Origin: Auriscalpium vulgare
Taxonomy: Eukaryota; Basidiomycota; Agaricomycetes; Russulales; Auriscalpiaceae
Assembly (NCBI GenBank): GCA_019915015.1
Contig: JAHBBC010000025.1
Location: 248,001 to 312,000, forward strand
DNA length: 64,000 bases
Reading direction: 5' to 3'
Position 1 is the stretch's first letter. Every line of letters starts with the position of its first letter. Shown piece by piece: positions 1-12,826 of the stretch. Below the pieces are notes generated by a model. It did not search any database. It was not told where the DNA came from and saw only the letters and a list, made by a program, of their open reading frames with translations. The position numbers were made by a program, and so were the translations under genes.

Positions 1-475
1 TCATCCAGATACACGGCCTGCGAGATCTGCCGAACATGACGCACCCCGATCGAACGACCGGAGTCACGCTTGCCTGCACTAAGATACAGGAGGCCGCAGG
101 GTTTGGGTACTGGCAGGACGGCCTCGACGCCCTGAAGCGCATGGAAGAAATCTCTGCCACCATCCCAACGTACTGCATTCTCGGTGCGGAGATAGACATG
201 GTGTGAGTGTAAATACATACGCATGTTTTCACGGCACTGACTGGCACCGCAGTCCTCCGGCTGCTCACAACGCTTGCATAAAGGCAGGACGGTCGTCCGT
301 TCAGCGTATCGCAGGAGCAGGCCACTCGGTAAGCACCTGGATCCGGCGGTAAACACACTGTTGTTGACCGTTCTGGATACTGTAGGTTGTACAGGAGAAG
401 CCATATGAGCTCGCATCCGCCATATGGAAAGCTGTGACAGAAAGAGGCTATGACCCTGCGTCTTCTAAGTTGTGA
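1..475 (+). CDS. alpha/beta hydrolase fold protein, 3' part only
   Basis: This is the last part of a gene that begins before the window. I read three exons: up to 202, 253-328 and 386-475, joined by GT-AG introns (donors GTGAGT at 203 and GTAAGC at 329). The joined frame stays open and gives two late landmarks of alpha/beta hydrolases: a strand followed by an acidic residue (ILGAEIDMV) and the catalytic-histidine region (AGAGHSVVQEKP), then a C-terminal helix with TGA at 473-475. In this superfamily the acid and the GH histidine complete a Ser-Asp/Glu-His triad; the nucleophile elbow would lie outside the window. Substrate is not predictable. The gene converges on the MFS gene, with stops about 205 bp apart. 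The fold call is fairly sure; the exact enzyme is unknown. Confidence 0.7.
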
Positions 476-680
476 CCGCTTCCCGTGTTCATTACATATG
501 GCGAATTGGCACATCACATTACTGTAATCCGTGACTAGGACTTGCGCCGTGAGCGCGGGCTGTAGTGTATGTTCTGGAAAACATGTCGCATAAGCATGAG
601 GTCTACCGTTCATAAAGTACGCAAGCGAGTAGATAACGACCAAGGAGTCACGAATGAATTGTACTAAGTAAAAACACGAG

Positions 681-2867
681 CTAGCCTTTGCTGTCAACCC
701 TTGTACCAAGCTCCACAGGCTGTTCACCTTCCAAGGTCCACTTCCCATCCTTCTCCGTGTGCAGCGAAAGGTTCGACTGCGGTAAGCTCGAGAGAAGACC
801 GAGTCCGGCACCGCCGATGAGTACTCTCCAAACGATGGCCAGAGACGACGCAAAGGCCCTTCGAACGTCATCCCTGACGGGTTCTGGGAGCTGCGGGATT
901 TGCGGGATGACCGCATACGCAATGCTGACTCCCGGCCCGACTCCGATAATTTGATTCAGCGAGTCGGGAAGGCGATGCTGCACGTTGTTCTGAAATATCG
1001 CGCCGCCGATCGTGACACCCCAGATCTACGAAAGAAAGACGGTCAGCACACAGCGACTTGGCAGGACAAGATATATGTACCGGCGTCATGGACCGCAGGA
1101 AGACAAAGAGCGACAGCGCGGGCCCACTGACTGTCACTGGCAGCGGAGCAAGCACGGGGAAGTACGCTGTCGCAAAGACTGCACCTATGCCGGTCCCGAG
1201 GATGATTTGGTACCCAATTGACGTCGCGCGGTGTGTGTTTTCGTCCAAAGAGCTAATGAGCCCCAAGCCAACGATGATGATGCACCAGGCCAGCCAAAGC
1301 TGTACTCGGTAACGCTTCAAGACTCTGACGCTGATGCCTGAGGCAATCGCGCCGAGACCTTGAGCCCAGCAAAGCCCGAATAGCTCGATGCCAGAGCCCG
1401 TAGGTGAGGAGCCCTTGCAGGCTTGGTAGTACACCGGCAGGTAGTCTAAAGGTGTCAGGTCACATTGTCGCGGTGTCTGAATATACTTACAAATAACGGT
1501 CACCAGGATGAGCGAGCTCATCGCAATCTGTAGGTAGCTGGAGACACGTCAGAGATACAGAGGACATTGAACAACATGCGAGGACACTCACCCGCTCGAG
1601 CTATTCCGATTCGAAATGAGAATTCGAGGTATCTGCCAGCGTGTGGGGACCGTTAGGAAGCAGGACACGCGTTCGCGTAGCTAGGGACGAACCATCGGCG
1701 CCGCACAGATGCTCCACTCATAAACAGCAAACGCTATGAGGCCAACGAAGCCCGCACAAATTGAGACCAGAACGGGCGCAGACTTCCATGGATGGATGAG
1801 GCCGCCCCATGTCAGCCCGATCGCGCACGACGTTGTCCCACCAATGACAAGCACATTTCCCCTGCGTACATGTACAATTGTCAGGTAGAATATACTAAGA
1901 ATGGATGGAGACTCGGACGTACACCCAATCTATCTGTGCGAGTTTCGTGCGCCAATGTCCCGCCGGTGTCGGGACTCTCAGACACAGCAGCACAAGTATG
2001 GCGACAAGACCCGCCGCGGGTACATTGAGATCTGGCCTTCGTCAGTTCTTACGTCATGAATATCAGGGTGGGCTCACAAAACAGCCAGCGCCAGGTTGTA
2101 TGGTGGGACAGCGCGCCACCGACCACTGGACCTACGCCTGCGCCTATTGCCCACGTCCTGTTTGCCATGAGGTACCGTTGTGACATCGGACGCAAGGAAA
2201 GACGTACAGGCCGACTAGTCCGTTGTACGTGCCACGTTCTTCCAAAGTCACAAGGTCCGATAACACAATCTGCGTCAACGCGAAAATTCCACCGGCTCCC
2301 GCACCTTGAAGAGCTTCCAAAAGGCAATCATCAGAGCGCTACAGAGGCGCAGTAAAATAGATGGGCCTACTCCGGGCTCCGATGAGCATATTCATACTTT
2401 GGGCGGCACCGGCAAGAGCGCTACCAAGGGCGAACAGGAACAATGCACTCAGTACTACGGGTTTCCGGCCGATGACCTGTTACGAAATGTAGCACAGAGC
2501 GCAGATTTCGCGGAATGACAGGACACACCTCAGCCAAGGCACCACTCAGTGGAATGAGCGCCGCGCTTGCAATACCGTAGGCGCTCGGAACCCATAAAAA
2601 CTGCGACACGTGAAGGTCGGCTACAATCGTGGGCAGTATCGTCGAAACAGCGTACTGCAGCGGAGGCTTCGGTGAGTACCCTCTGCGCTGAACGAGAGTC
2701 AACGAACGTACGCTTTCCAAGACAGCGAAGAAGAGTGACAGTAGCAGGGCTATCAGGACAAGCCAAAAGCTTGGACCCTTGCGGGACGGCCCATCGTTAG
2801 CTCCGCGTACGGTTGCAACCTCTGGCTCGTTGTGGCGGCGTTCCACTAGCTCGAGATCAGTGGACAT
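681..2867 (-). CDS. MFS multidrug-type transporter (DHA2-like), intron-containing
   Basis: This is a major facilitator membrane transporter, probably a proton-driven drug or metabolite exporter of the plasma membrane. Reading down from the ATG at 2865-2867 (protein start MSTDLELVERR), a hydrophilic N-terminus precedes a first membrane helix (FWLVLIALLLSLFFAVLE). After an intron comes a segment (STILPTIVADL...) typical of fungal 14-TM DHA exporters. Near 2150-2049 the segment GAGVGPVVGGAL followed by a WRWLF motif is the DHA2 motif-C region. Later exons carry further helices (residues around 1521-1300) and the last exon (983-681) ends with a helix and a hydrophilic tail, TAG at 681. The frame jumps between exons as expected for several short introns; I did not resolve all boundaries, so small frameshifts cannot be excluded. 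It is divergent from the CFA synthase-like gene. Confidence 0.75.
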
Positions 2868-4799
2868 CTCTCTGGAGGGCAGCAAAAGCGAAGGAGATGA
2901 GTCGAAGACTTCCTGCAGAGTACCGCGCCATGCAAATGCAATGCTGAACAGGCATATCACTCTTCACACCGACAGCCGCCCTTCTCGGGCCGCGCATGAC
3001 GGCAAATGACCCTAGGGCGCCTCGGATTATCAAACCTTCTGAGCTGTGTGAGAAGACGAAGACGGGAGTCGCGGAGACCATCTTTCAGTCCACATGGGCA
3101 GTTACCGGAAACCTGGTAATGATGGTGAATGCAAATGGGGACGCAAGAAGGTCAGTGCCGCATCCTTGGAGAATGCACCTCATTAACGCTGTAAGATGGA
3201 AGTTATCGCGAGCCATGTGGACTCCTCCGCAAGGCAGCGACTGGCACGAAGCACGATCATCTTCTCTGGCGCGAACATACCGTGGCAGGTCTTCATCCTG
3301 AGTAGTGCATTGGGGCACTCCTGTCGTCACTGATCAACGGAGTCCGATGGAAAAAGCCGACGTACAATATACAGTGGAGCGACGGCTTTCCCGCGGACAA
3401 CCTCTATACGGCAGCATGTCGAAATCTTCGAAGCCGGTACATCGGCCCTGCCGACCAGTTGGTGCGGTGCTCGCTCCTGGATGTCCGAGTGCCACGTCAC
3501 TGCCAGGAAGAAAGTCGTCTGCGCCCGGGACAGTGTGCGCCGCTCGTTTGGGAGCAAAAACATTGCGGACCTACGCATCGTGTCGGCGCCTGTATCGATC
3601 AGGTGCCAGCAGGCATGAACATCAGTAATTTGCATTGAGTGTCACGAGTAGAAAGAGCGTCGCTGCATGCGTACACTAGCCCGCCACAATTCTGTTCGAT
3701 GTTTGGAACGGGCTTCTCGCATCATTGTTGACGGTTTTCGGGAGTGACACCCTACCCTTTGAGTGGAATCACCTGGGAACATGCGCGTATGCATTTGACG
3801 GGCGCCGCGGGTGAGATTCAAGAAGTGACTGAACACAGGAGAGACGACGCACGCGCGGGCAAGAAGTCGAACAGCGCGCTCAACGACGGGGCCTTTTTTT
3901 CCCAAGTCACGAACTTCTTTCCGCTAGAAACATCAACTTATCCCAGTCCTCAGGTGCTACGTAAGTCGCCACAATGATCAGGGCCCCACCCATCCTTAGA
4001 GAAAAAAGGATCAGGCTTCCGGCCACGCTGTGACGAAGCAAGGGCGTACCTCCAAATAATTTGTTAACGACGATCGGCTAATCGACTGTTGGATCAGGTA
4101 GCGATACGCGGCAACATGATGCAAAACCGGCCACCAGGTCCAGTCCCACCGCTCTCTGAAAACAATAGTGAAGTATGTGTTCATCCTCACAACTCTTTGA
4201 GGACGTAGGCGAATGCGATTGAAGACGGTTGCCCAAGTTGATATCGCTCTCCGATCTACGCTATTCAGGCTTCAAATACAAAGGCAGGATATCGTATCAC
4301 GCACCTACATATCTTCTGCGAGACACCTTCATGTATCTCAGCCAGTCGTTGCCTAATGTGAAAATCTCGCGGGTTCCCAACAAGGAGCTTCGGCCTGATC
4401 GTGAAGGCAGGTGTTCAGATGACGGGACTTGCGGGGTCGCCAGAGAATAATTATGATGCCACAGACAACGTTACAGACAGCGGCCAGATGATGGTTGTGA
4501 CGAGGTGAACCGTGACGGGTCCAGGGCAGCGCGTGCCGGCTGAGCGCTGACCGGAAATGTCCGACCGAACGCCAACTCCGCTGCACTGGCGCTCGGTGCC
4601 TTTTTCAGACGCCTTCCGAGCCCACGATGGCACTGACTCTGATCTGTTCGGCCACTGTTCCACGCTGGATGGCACTCTCGAAGCTAATGGTGCCGCTGCG
4701 ATCACTCTCCGCGCACTGGCTTCGCAGATAAATGGCTTCAGAAACGCACCACCTCGCGGCAGTTGAAGGTTTTTCAACTGTGCAACACTCTAGCTCGTG
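2868..4799. other. 1.9-kb divergent intergenic region, no gene recognised
   Basis: This is the stretch between the MFS gene (minus) and the CFA synthase-like gene (plus). Several frames of 70-107 codons are open on both strands, but none has recognisable domains, hydrophobic pattern or a plausible intron chain. It should hold both promoters. A 17-bp stretch at 4441-4457 (CAGAGAATAATTATGAT) matches the left end of the MITE-like insert at 20881 exactly, which may be chance or a remnant. Confidence 0.5.
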
Positions 4800-6775
4800 A
4801 TGCATCCTCCGACTCTTAGGTCTTCTGTGCTGTCTTCTGTGCTCGCTCAGGCCGGAATTCCGAAGATACTCGTCGACTACGGCGAGTCTCGTCCTCGTGG
4901 TAGTTCATTTGCGCCACAGCTGATCATACCTTCAACATAGCGCGCGCCCATGTCATCGGTGTTCTCTCAAAGGGAGTCCTCGCCGGTTCTCTCATTGTTC
5001 AAGAAGAAACCAGGTCGCACGAATTTGGGACCTCCGCTCCCGGCAGACGACCTGTTGTTGTCAAAGTCCTCAATGACATTTTCTGGGTCCGAGTTGTTGT
5101 CTCTCATGATATCGGCGGTAAGCATCATCGCCCCACTTATCAACTTGCAGTCAACCGAAGATGTTTCAGTTACGGAAGCCTACATGAATGGCGACATCGA
5201 CATCTCAAGCTTACGGGACTTATTTGAGGTGCGCTAGTATCGAAAAGCGCGTTGTCTTGGTAGCTCATGCACTTCTAGCTCTGGCTGGATAACCGAAATA
5301 GCCTCTCAGACCTCGCCACAATCTTCAGTTCCCTTTTCTCGCGCTTCTCTGCCCTAGCAATCAATACTCTCGGCCGCCAAAGCCTCAAGATGGCACAGTC
5401 GAATGTCGTACGTCCACCAGACTGTTCACTACATTGATTATAGCATGAACCATCCAATCCAGGAGGTCGCATACGACACGTCAAATGAGTTATTCAAGGT
5501 ATAAAATCTGTCTGAATTCGTTGGCTACGATATAATGACCTTCTACAGTGTTTTCTCAGCAAAGAGATGATGTATTCATGTGCTTTATGGGGCCAAGAGG
5601 AGAGCGGAGTCCGCGGAGACATCACCGCTGGGCGGACGCCGGGCGATCTCGAAGCCGCGCAGAAGCGTAAGATCGACCACATACTACGCAAGGCCCGCAT
5701 CAAGGCCGGCGATCGACTCCTAGAGATCGGCTCTGGATGGGGTGGTATGGCACTCGAGGTCGGTCCATAGCATCTTGTTTGTATATCAACGCTGAAAGGC
5801 TTGAACAGGCGGCGCGGCGCGGGTGCAGAGTCGACACCGTCACCTTGTCTGTTGAGCAGTTGAAGACGGTGCAGGAAAGAGCTGAGGCCGCCGGCCTTTC
5901 CGAATTCATCACCGTCCATCTATGCGACTACCGCCAGCTGCCCGACAGTTTCAAGCATCAGTTCGACGCCTTAGTGAGCTGCGAGATGTTTGAGGTGAGC
6001 TGCCTTTCTTCAGCGTTTTGATATCGACTGCAAACACCATAATTTTCCAGGCTGTTGGACTGAAGCATTGGCACGAGTACTTTGAAATGATGGACTGGGC
6101 GCTGAAGAAGGACGGCGCTGCCGCTGTCATCACGGCTACGAGCCAACCGGAGCATCGTTACTCCGAGTACCAGTAAGTGTTCGGTCACTTACACAATCGA
6201 TCCAATATTCAGAACACAGGCCCAACGACTATGGCCGTCAATACAATTGGCCAAACGCACATCTGCCGAGCGCAACCGCGCTGGCAGTGGGGATCCAAGC
6301 TGCGGTTCCGGGTAAATTTGTTTTGGAAAGTATTGAAGACCATGGCATCCGTATGTTCTCATATTTGTCGTTGTCCTCCCAAACCATCTCAGTATCGCAT
6401 CGATAGATTATCCAAGGACGCTGCGCGAGTGGGGCAGGTCTGTTTTTTCTTCCTGCAATATTGCGACAATCGTATCGTTGACGAATTTTCCGCATTTCTT
6501 TCTTTTCTCAGGCGGTTCCAAGAGAACTTCAGTGGAAACGTCGTCGTCCAGTTGCAAGAGCAGTATCCCAAACTGCGCCAGAAAGAACATCTGCTGGCCT
6601 TCAAGAGAAAGTGGATGCTGATGTTCGCTTACGCCGAGGTCGGCTTCGCTCGCGCCTACACGTCTCTGATTTGTTGGTCCTTCGCGAGACCGGTGAGTTC
6701 CTTTTCCTTACATAGACAGTCGGTATGGATGATTGACGCGGTCCGCAGGAGAGCGTCTCTGAAGAATGCGCGTAG
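4800..6775 (+). CDS. cyclopropane-fatty-acyl-phospholipid synthase-like SAM methyltransferase
   Basis: The family transfers a methylene or methyl group from SAM to an unsaturated acyl chain in a membrane lipid. My model has 12 exons: 4800-4899, 4941-5117, 5161-5228, 5279-5407, 5463-5498, 5549-5758, 5809-5994, 6051-6172, 6220-6350, 6407-6437, 6512-6692, 6749-6775. The lengths sum to 1,398 nt, giving 465 aa with all phases consistent, close to family size. Diagnostic features are the N-terminal beta-rich domain with the EAYMNGDIDI segment, then KEMMYSCALW, the SAM-binding loop LEIGSGWGGMALE, VTLSVEQ, the EMFE region, the HYPRTLREW motif, and a C-terminal helix region (FAYAEVGFARAY). It has no fused amine oxidase, as some fungal relatives have. 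Several exons are only 27-36 nt. Plant or sphingolipid C9-methyltransferase activity is a less likely alternative because no N-terminal membrane helices are seen. Confidence 0.85.
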
Positions 6776-6862
6776 CCCGCCTCGAAAATCGACAAGGGGT
6801 CAGCTATATTTTGTACCAATGTATATACATGAGTGCTGCGAGACATATGACTGGCCCGCATG

Positions 6863-8180
6863 AACCCAGCGACAGCGTCTTTACAGGGGCGTCAGGAAAG
6901 ATTAGCTCCGAGCTGAGCAACTCCTCGGTGTAAATCGCGCGCGAGGCCTCGATGTTGCTGTCCCACTGCTGCCAAGCGGAGAGGATGAGAAGGCTGAGGA
7001 TGGCGTCACGGTGGCCCAAGAACGCGATCCATAGACTGCTCCGGCGATCGCCCAGCGAGAAAATCGAGCAATCACGTAGTGAGTTCAGGAACTGGAGCAT
7101 CGTCGGGCAGCTTCTATAGGTGCGAAAGATTGCTGCTGTGGAGAGGAAAATACCACGATGCGGCTGATCCGACGCACCGCACATTCGACCGCACCATCTA
7201 GCTTCACTGCTGTTGCCAGCTGATCCAAGACTCAAGCAACGATCCAAGATTGGAGAGTTTTTGACAGCGGTCGGATGCGACAAGACGACGCGATGTACTT
7301 GGAGCGAGCCGCTCGATTCTCCGTCGATGAAGGTCTCGGTGCATCGAAGACTTCGTAAGATCCTGGCCTACGTCATCTGAAGCAGCGGAGAGCTAGTATG
7401 AGGCGCAAGTCGAGGATGACGTGGCAGGATACACACCGTACAAACAAAAGGGTGAATGATGAATGCCTTGCGTCGCGGGAGGTTGTGCACGAGGGGTGAG
7501 GGGCGCTGGGTATCCTCGGAGGACGGTGGGGAGGATCGACAACGGCGGCGTAAAGAATTCATGCGCCGTGTATGTGAAATATTGCGTGCGCCCCTGCCAC
7601 CTGGGTTCTGGCGATAGCGAGAGCTGGGTTGAGGCTCGTTGGTCGTCTAGGTCGAAAATGGCGAAACGCGTGAGGATGAAGGACGTGACTCGTCAAGGGT
7701 TTGTATGGACGGCGCTGCGATGCCGCAAACTGGATGCTACACGTGGACGCGGGCGCCGACCAGAAGACTGTGTAGTATTCAGGCGTTGCATCAAGTTAGA
7801 GTCGCAATGCCAGACGCACCTGATGGGAGCTGGCCCTGCTCGCAGACCGCGTCGACCTCTTTCCCTCAGCAAAGTGCTATCCATTCGGCCTCCCCTCTCT
7901 CCGCCTGCGGTGTGATGAGTGCTGAAGGGTACGCCCTGGGCGAAGCGATGCCGCCTACGCCGACAATCGTGATGACGTGTCTTGGCGAAGAGGCGCCCAT
8001 CCTTGGAGAAACGTGCGATGCGCTGCAGGAAGACGGATGATGAGCAGACAACAGCATCGATGTAGAAGAAAAGACGTCCAGGTCGCTCTGTAGTACGCGT
8101 GCCTTCTGGTGTTGTAGCAGGCGCGGAGTCCGAGTCGCCGCTGGCCGTCGGGTCGATCTGCTTGTCACTTGGGTTCAGAC
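6863..8180 (-). repeat. dispersed degenerate repeat, copy A1 (probable relic of a gene family)
   Basis: This segment matches 43974-45560 over most of its length at an estimated 75-85 percent identity by eye, with indels; parts recur at 48815-49470 and 57330-57500. Shared landmarks include CAGCGTCTTTACAGGGGCGT (A1: 6872) and the downstream segment ending in GACTTCGTAAGATCC. On the minus strand short stretches look protein-like (for example SLWIAFLGHRDA versus CLWIGLFGHRDA in the other copy), and the upstream end encodes a Ser/Asp/Thr-rich start (PSDKQIDPTASGDSDS). No single frame spans a copy. I do not recognise the family. It could be a decayed gene family or a non-autonomous element; no terminal repeats were found. 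Confidence 0.55.
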
Positions 8181-8707
8181 TCAACGGTTGGGTTGGGCAA
8201 GGCGGTATGGATGAAGCGTGTGCAGGGGAGCTGACACTGACACGGAGAAGGCTCGATGAAAAAGGATGCGCGACGAGCTCGAGAGTCGAGACCCGACGCG
8301 CGCTCGCCTCTCAAGTTCTCACACACCAACTCTACCGTCCCAAAGTTCAATTCAGTGCACAGCGCCTTGTGCCAGACAATGAAGAAAGCTTCTTTTCATC
8401 AAGCTCTGAAAATGTATGTCGCGGCGCTGGCTCACAGGCTGGCAGGGCCCGGGTGCCAGGGCCGCTCTTGGTCCTCTGTCGCTGCCCCTCGGACGGTCGT
8501 GACATCCCAGGCTACAACATGGCTTTGGTATCTACAACGCAGTAAACCTGCGCCTTTGAGGTCAAAACCTAATCGCACTCATATTTTGTTATCTCGCAGG
8601 CGGCGTCAATCATCTTTCAGACGCTGGCATCGCTTCCGTAATTCTGGGCGACTGTCATCCGCATCCTTTTGTTCTCCTTTCTGCCTCCTCACCCTCACTT
8701 CTGAACC
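8181..8707. other. upstream region of the DUF2235-WD40 gene
   Basis: About 530 bp between repeat copy A1 and the ATG at 8708. It contains pyrimidine-rich stretches just before the ATG (around 8660-8705), as is common before fungal start codons. Open frames through it carry no recognisable domain. Confidence 0.4.
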
Positions 8708-11270
8708 ATGCCAGGCGTTTTCTCATCGCTGCGACGCCGCTTCACTCCGGCGGGTAATCAGCGAGGAAATGCATCAACCAGTCACCCCTCCGAGTCCTCG
8801 CCCTTACTCGGGCCTCTCAATCCACCCATGGACGTTGAGGAACCACCGCCAGCAGCAACTGACGGATTGCTGGAAGATCCGCATGGTGGAGACGCTGGAG
8901 GTACTGCGGGCAAGCAAGCGAAGGCGGCATCTTGCAAGTGTGCCCCGCCTCCTCAGGGCCAACGCGGCAGAAACCTCGTCGTCTGTATCGACGGGACTGC
9001 CAATCAATTCAGTGAAAAGGTGCCCGTGTCTTTCTCCAGTCGGGTTTCTTATTCCCTGATATGTTTGCCCGCAGAATACGAACGTCGTCGAGCTGTACAG
9101 TCGCCTCGACAAGGACGCGGAGCAGCTTACCTACTACGACAGCGGGATCGGGACATACGTGAGGGATTCAAAGTGGTCTCCCAGCTATTGGAAACAAGTC
9201 GCCAGCAATACAATCGATATGGCAATCGCATGGTACGTCCTGATATACCTGGCATGCCGTATACGTTTGAACCTGTCCGTGAAGGAACTTCAAGAAGATC
9301 GTGCTCAGCGCGTACCAGTGGCTGTCGGAGAACTACCAGGAAGGCGACAAAATCTTTCTTTTTGGTGAGCGACACGTCGACATTCGCGTCCTGTAAGTCG
9401 TCTCATCTGGGTCACAGGCTTCTCTCGCGGAGCCTATCAGATCCGCGTGATTGCTGGCATGATTGAAAAGGTACGTCCGTGCGACTTGCTCATAATGATG
9501 GTTTCCAATGGCACTGCGCCCTCCAGGTCGGCCTCTTGCACAAGGGTAACAACAACCAGATTCCGTTGTAAGTCATATTGGGTATCTCGGGGCTGCGCAC
9601 CGGTCACTGACAGCATACATTGTCAGCGCGTACGAACTCTATGTATCGACGACCTCAAATCAAATGCGGGCAGACAAAAAGGCGCCATCGAAGGCAAAAC
9701 CGAAGTCGGAAAAGACTTCGAAGACAACAGAGAAACAGGAAGCTCTCTGCAGCCGCTTCAAACAGACACTGTCACGGCCAAACGTTAGGGTTCACTTTGT
9801 TGGGTCATGGTACGTCGTTTATGGGATACATGGTATGCTCCCATTCATTTTCTGGAAACAGGGATACTGTCTCCTCGATCGGATTTGCCAGAGGCCCAAG
9901 CCTTCCCGAGACGACAACGGGCATGACCCATGTCTGTGCCTACCGGCATGCTCTCGCTCTCGACGAGAAACGAGGCAAATTTTCACCCGAGTACGCCAGC
10001 GGCGGTTCTGGTCCGCCAATAGGAAGCGAGGGAGAAGGCGACGTCAAAGAAGTCTGGTTTGTGGGCTCGCATTCCGACATGTACGTCCCGGAATTATTGC
10101 GTCTGTTCGCCGTGCTGACAGTTTGACAGCGGTGGCGGAAATGTCACCAACCTGGGACTCGATCGTTTCGGAGCGGCACTACGCTGGATGTCCTACGAAG
10201 CCGTCACTCAAGGGCTCCGGATGGCACCTCGGCGAGGTGGATGGCAGTCATATGAGCCCGATCTGTCTGTCGGCTGGTTCTACAAGCTCCTCGATTGGTG
10301 CCCTTATCGCCGCTTGTCGTACAATGACCAGGACAGCACAACATATTGGTGCGTTATCTGTTGTATCTATTCCATTGATTTCCAAGTGTGCTCATGCTTC
10401 GACAGGCCTCATCGCGGCGCTGCTCGTCAGGTGAAGCACGGCCAACTGATTCACGAGTCTGTATTCGAGAGCATGAAAGCAGGGCAGTACAGACCCTATG
10501 CTTGTTTGCCAGACGGGCGTACCTGGGACAACCAATATCCATGGCCAGTCGAGCATGACCCGTACTCCTCCGCCGTCGTCACACTTTCGCGCATCGAAGC
10601 TGACAGCAACGAGGCAAAGCCGCTTTCTTCAGCACACCGGGATGTCCTTACCACATTAGCATCAACAGGTGACTGATACTTCAATTTATGGAGCCACCAA
10701 AAAAAACTAAATCTGTTCTGCAGCACCCGGCCGAGCTTCACTTGTCACCGCGCCCGGCGCTGGAAACATTTTGTTCGGGGCTCTTGTATCTGAAAGTTCT
10801 CATACCAGCGAGAAATCTGGGGGGCGCCGCTTGAACGTTCAAGTCTTGGCCACGGCAATCATGGTCATCGGGCAACGGGCACTCGGAGCGTCGGATAAGC
10901 GTCCTCGGGAGCTTGTTTCTGTCCTAACAGAAGTTCCTGGGTATGCCGGAATCCGCAAAGATTTCATCGAAATGTTCCGTGGTCAGTTTTGCGAGCATGG
11001 ATTACAATTTTGTGTGTTTGCTGACCCGAGTGTCGTTCAGAAGTCGGGACGTGTTGCCACCACGAAGGCAATGCCCACTCTGTGGCTTTCTCTCCCGACG
11101 GCAAGCACATCGTCTCTGGCTCGGATGACAAAACCGTTAGAATTTGGGATGTTCAGACGGCGGAGAGGGTGGGCCAGCCGTTCACAGGGCACAAAAGATC
11201 GGTCATTTCTGTGGCGTTTTCGCCCGATGGCAAGCTCATAGCTTCTGGCTCTATGGACAAGACTATCCGT
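8708..11270 (+). pseudogene. DUF2235 (Tle1-type hydrolase) plus first WD40 blades; 5' part of a gene split by an LTR element
   Basis: Exon 1 is 8708-9019, exon 2 is 9075-9232, exon 3 is 9285-9364, with more short exons after. The DUF2235 domain starts at RGRNLVVCIDGTANQF (strand plus catalytic-region Asp), has the nucleophile elbow GFSRGAYQIR, and later WFVGSHSDIGGGN, the usual late His/Asp block. DUF2235 is an alpha/beta hydrolase domain related to the bacterial type VI effector Tle1 phospholipases. After about 130 residues without a recognisable NACHT or other P-loop, WD40 repeats begin near 11060 (SVAFSPDGKHIVSGSDD). Reading stops at 11270, inside the second blade, where a retrotransposon is inserted; the rest lies at 20478-20868 and 21135-21427. 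In total seven WD repeats can be counted, enough for one propeller. The allele as given is not likely to make a full protein. Confidence 0.8.
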
Positions 11271-12620
11271 TGATGACCAAACTCGTCGGACAGGCGGTCA
11301 GATGACAAAACCAAACCCTGCTCGTCGAGTAGTACTGTTTTAGTTGGGGGGCGTGTCCCAGGTCTACCAGGGGGCTCGGAGAGTCGCAGCTGTCACTGGG
11401 GAAGTGTAGCGAGCGACGGGGGATGAGGGGGAGTGTCGGCGAAGGTGTGGGCGGCAATACAAGGCTTGGGGTGGCGTAGCGAGAGTCGGGGAGGTAGGGC
11501 GAAGGTCGGGGACGATAGGCGACGCTGGGCGACGATGGGCGACGATAGGGCGAAGGTTCTCAATATGCAAGTGCGTAAACGATGCGCTGCGAAGGTGAAT
11601 GCGATGTTGATGTCAATAAAAGGGCTAAACGATGCGCTGCGAAGGTGAAAGACGATAGTTCTCGAGGTTTGAGGTGCTGTCTCTGGGGGGGAGAAGTTCC
11701 TATTGCATGCAGACACTGCTAGCTACACTTATACATGGGAAAATGCGTCGGAGTAGCTACACGAGTCATGCGATGCAGTCAGCGAAGCCGTGCGAGGCAT
11801 CGGCGAATTATAGCGAATGAGAGAGAAGAGATATCAAAGGCCTAGACACAAAAGCGGAGATATCTCCAGCAAAGTCTCCGAGACACTCGGGGCGCATCAG
11901 CGACGCATCAAAAGCGGTCGTTGATCCGGATCACTGATGGCTCGGGCTTGGGCACTGTCTCCTGCGTTGCTGGGCAATAGCTCGATGGTCTGCGAGTCTG
12001 CGCTGCATCTCTGAGTCGCTGGGAGGTCGGGCATGTGCAGCTGTGTCCGCTGAGTACAGGCGAGCGCCGGAGAACGGCTGCGACGACGTGGACGGGGTCG
12101 CTATCTCATGGCTCGGGCTTTGGCGATGTGGGCTAATTGATGTGAGACATGGCCAAGATCCGACGGACTATGCAGTTGATGGATTGCTCTAGATGCTCGG
12201 ACGAGTCGGGCGACCTCGGCGATGACGTGGCTGGCTCAGGCGAACGATGCAAACGTGTAGCGATGCTCGGGCGAAGCAGCGATGTCGAGTGCGAGTGTGC
12301 ACGAGCTGTGTATGCACGCCTGAACGTATAGCGAGTCGGTGCGACCTTGGGAGAACATTGTCTGACTGCTGATGAGTGACTAGGGTGCAGGGGACGTGGC
12401 GTGACTTCGGCGACTGTCGTAGGATGATGTGCGAGTGAGAGCGAGCGTCGGCGAACCGCAGCGAACGATTGCGCGGACAGCTACAGAGCTAGCTGTTGTG
12501 CGAGTGTTTCGGCGAGAACGATAGAGTCGGGGATGCATGGCAACGGTCGGAGCCACTGTGCGAGTGCCACAGTGCATCGAAAATGCGCAAACAGTAGCCA
12601 CACGCGTAGCAGGCGTATCA
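11271..12620 (-). repeat. 3' LTR of element 1
   Basis: This 1,350-bp copy is the same as 19128-20477 at an offset of 7,857 bp, as far as compared. On the element's sense strand it begins TGATACGCC and ends GGTCATCA. It contains a run of 10-bp units of the form GGGCGACGAT near 11505-11550. Confidence 0.92.
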
Positions 12621-12633
12621 TCTCCTCCTCACT
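12621..12633 (-). other. polypurine tract of element 1
   Basis: On the element's sense strand the bases just before the 3' LTR read CAGTGAGGAGGAGA, a purine run of the type that primes plus-strand DNA synthesis in LTR elements. The same sequence lies before the 3' LTR of element 2. Confidence 0.8.
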
Positions 12634-12826
12634 GAAGTCTTGACCGTCCTCGGTCATTGCGTATGCCGTTGGCGAGTGCGTCCTAAATATAGGTAAAATG
12701 TCCCTTCTTGGTCTCTGGAATAGTGAGATGAACAAAATGAACCGGCAAAAGGGTGAAACAAATAGAGGGAAATAAAGGGAAGTCATTGGCAAACGAAAGG
12801 GTATCCTGGCGATGTTTGACTGGTGC

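Noticed and set aside
4441..4457. 17-bp match to the MITE left end
   Set aside because: No flanking similarity; AT-rich words of this size can match by chance in 64 kb.
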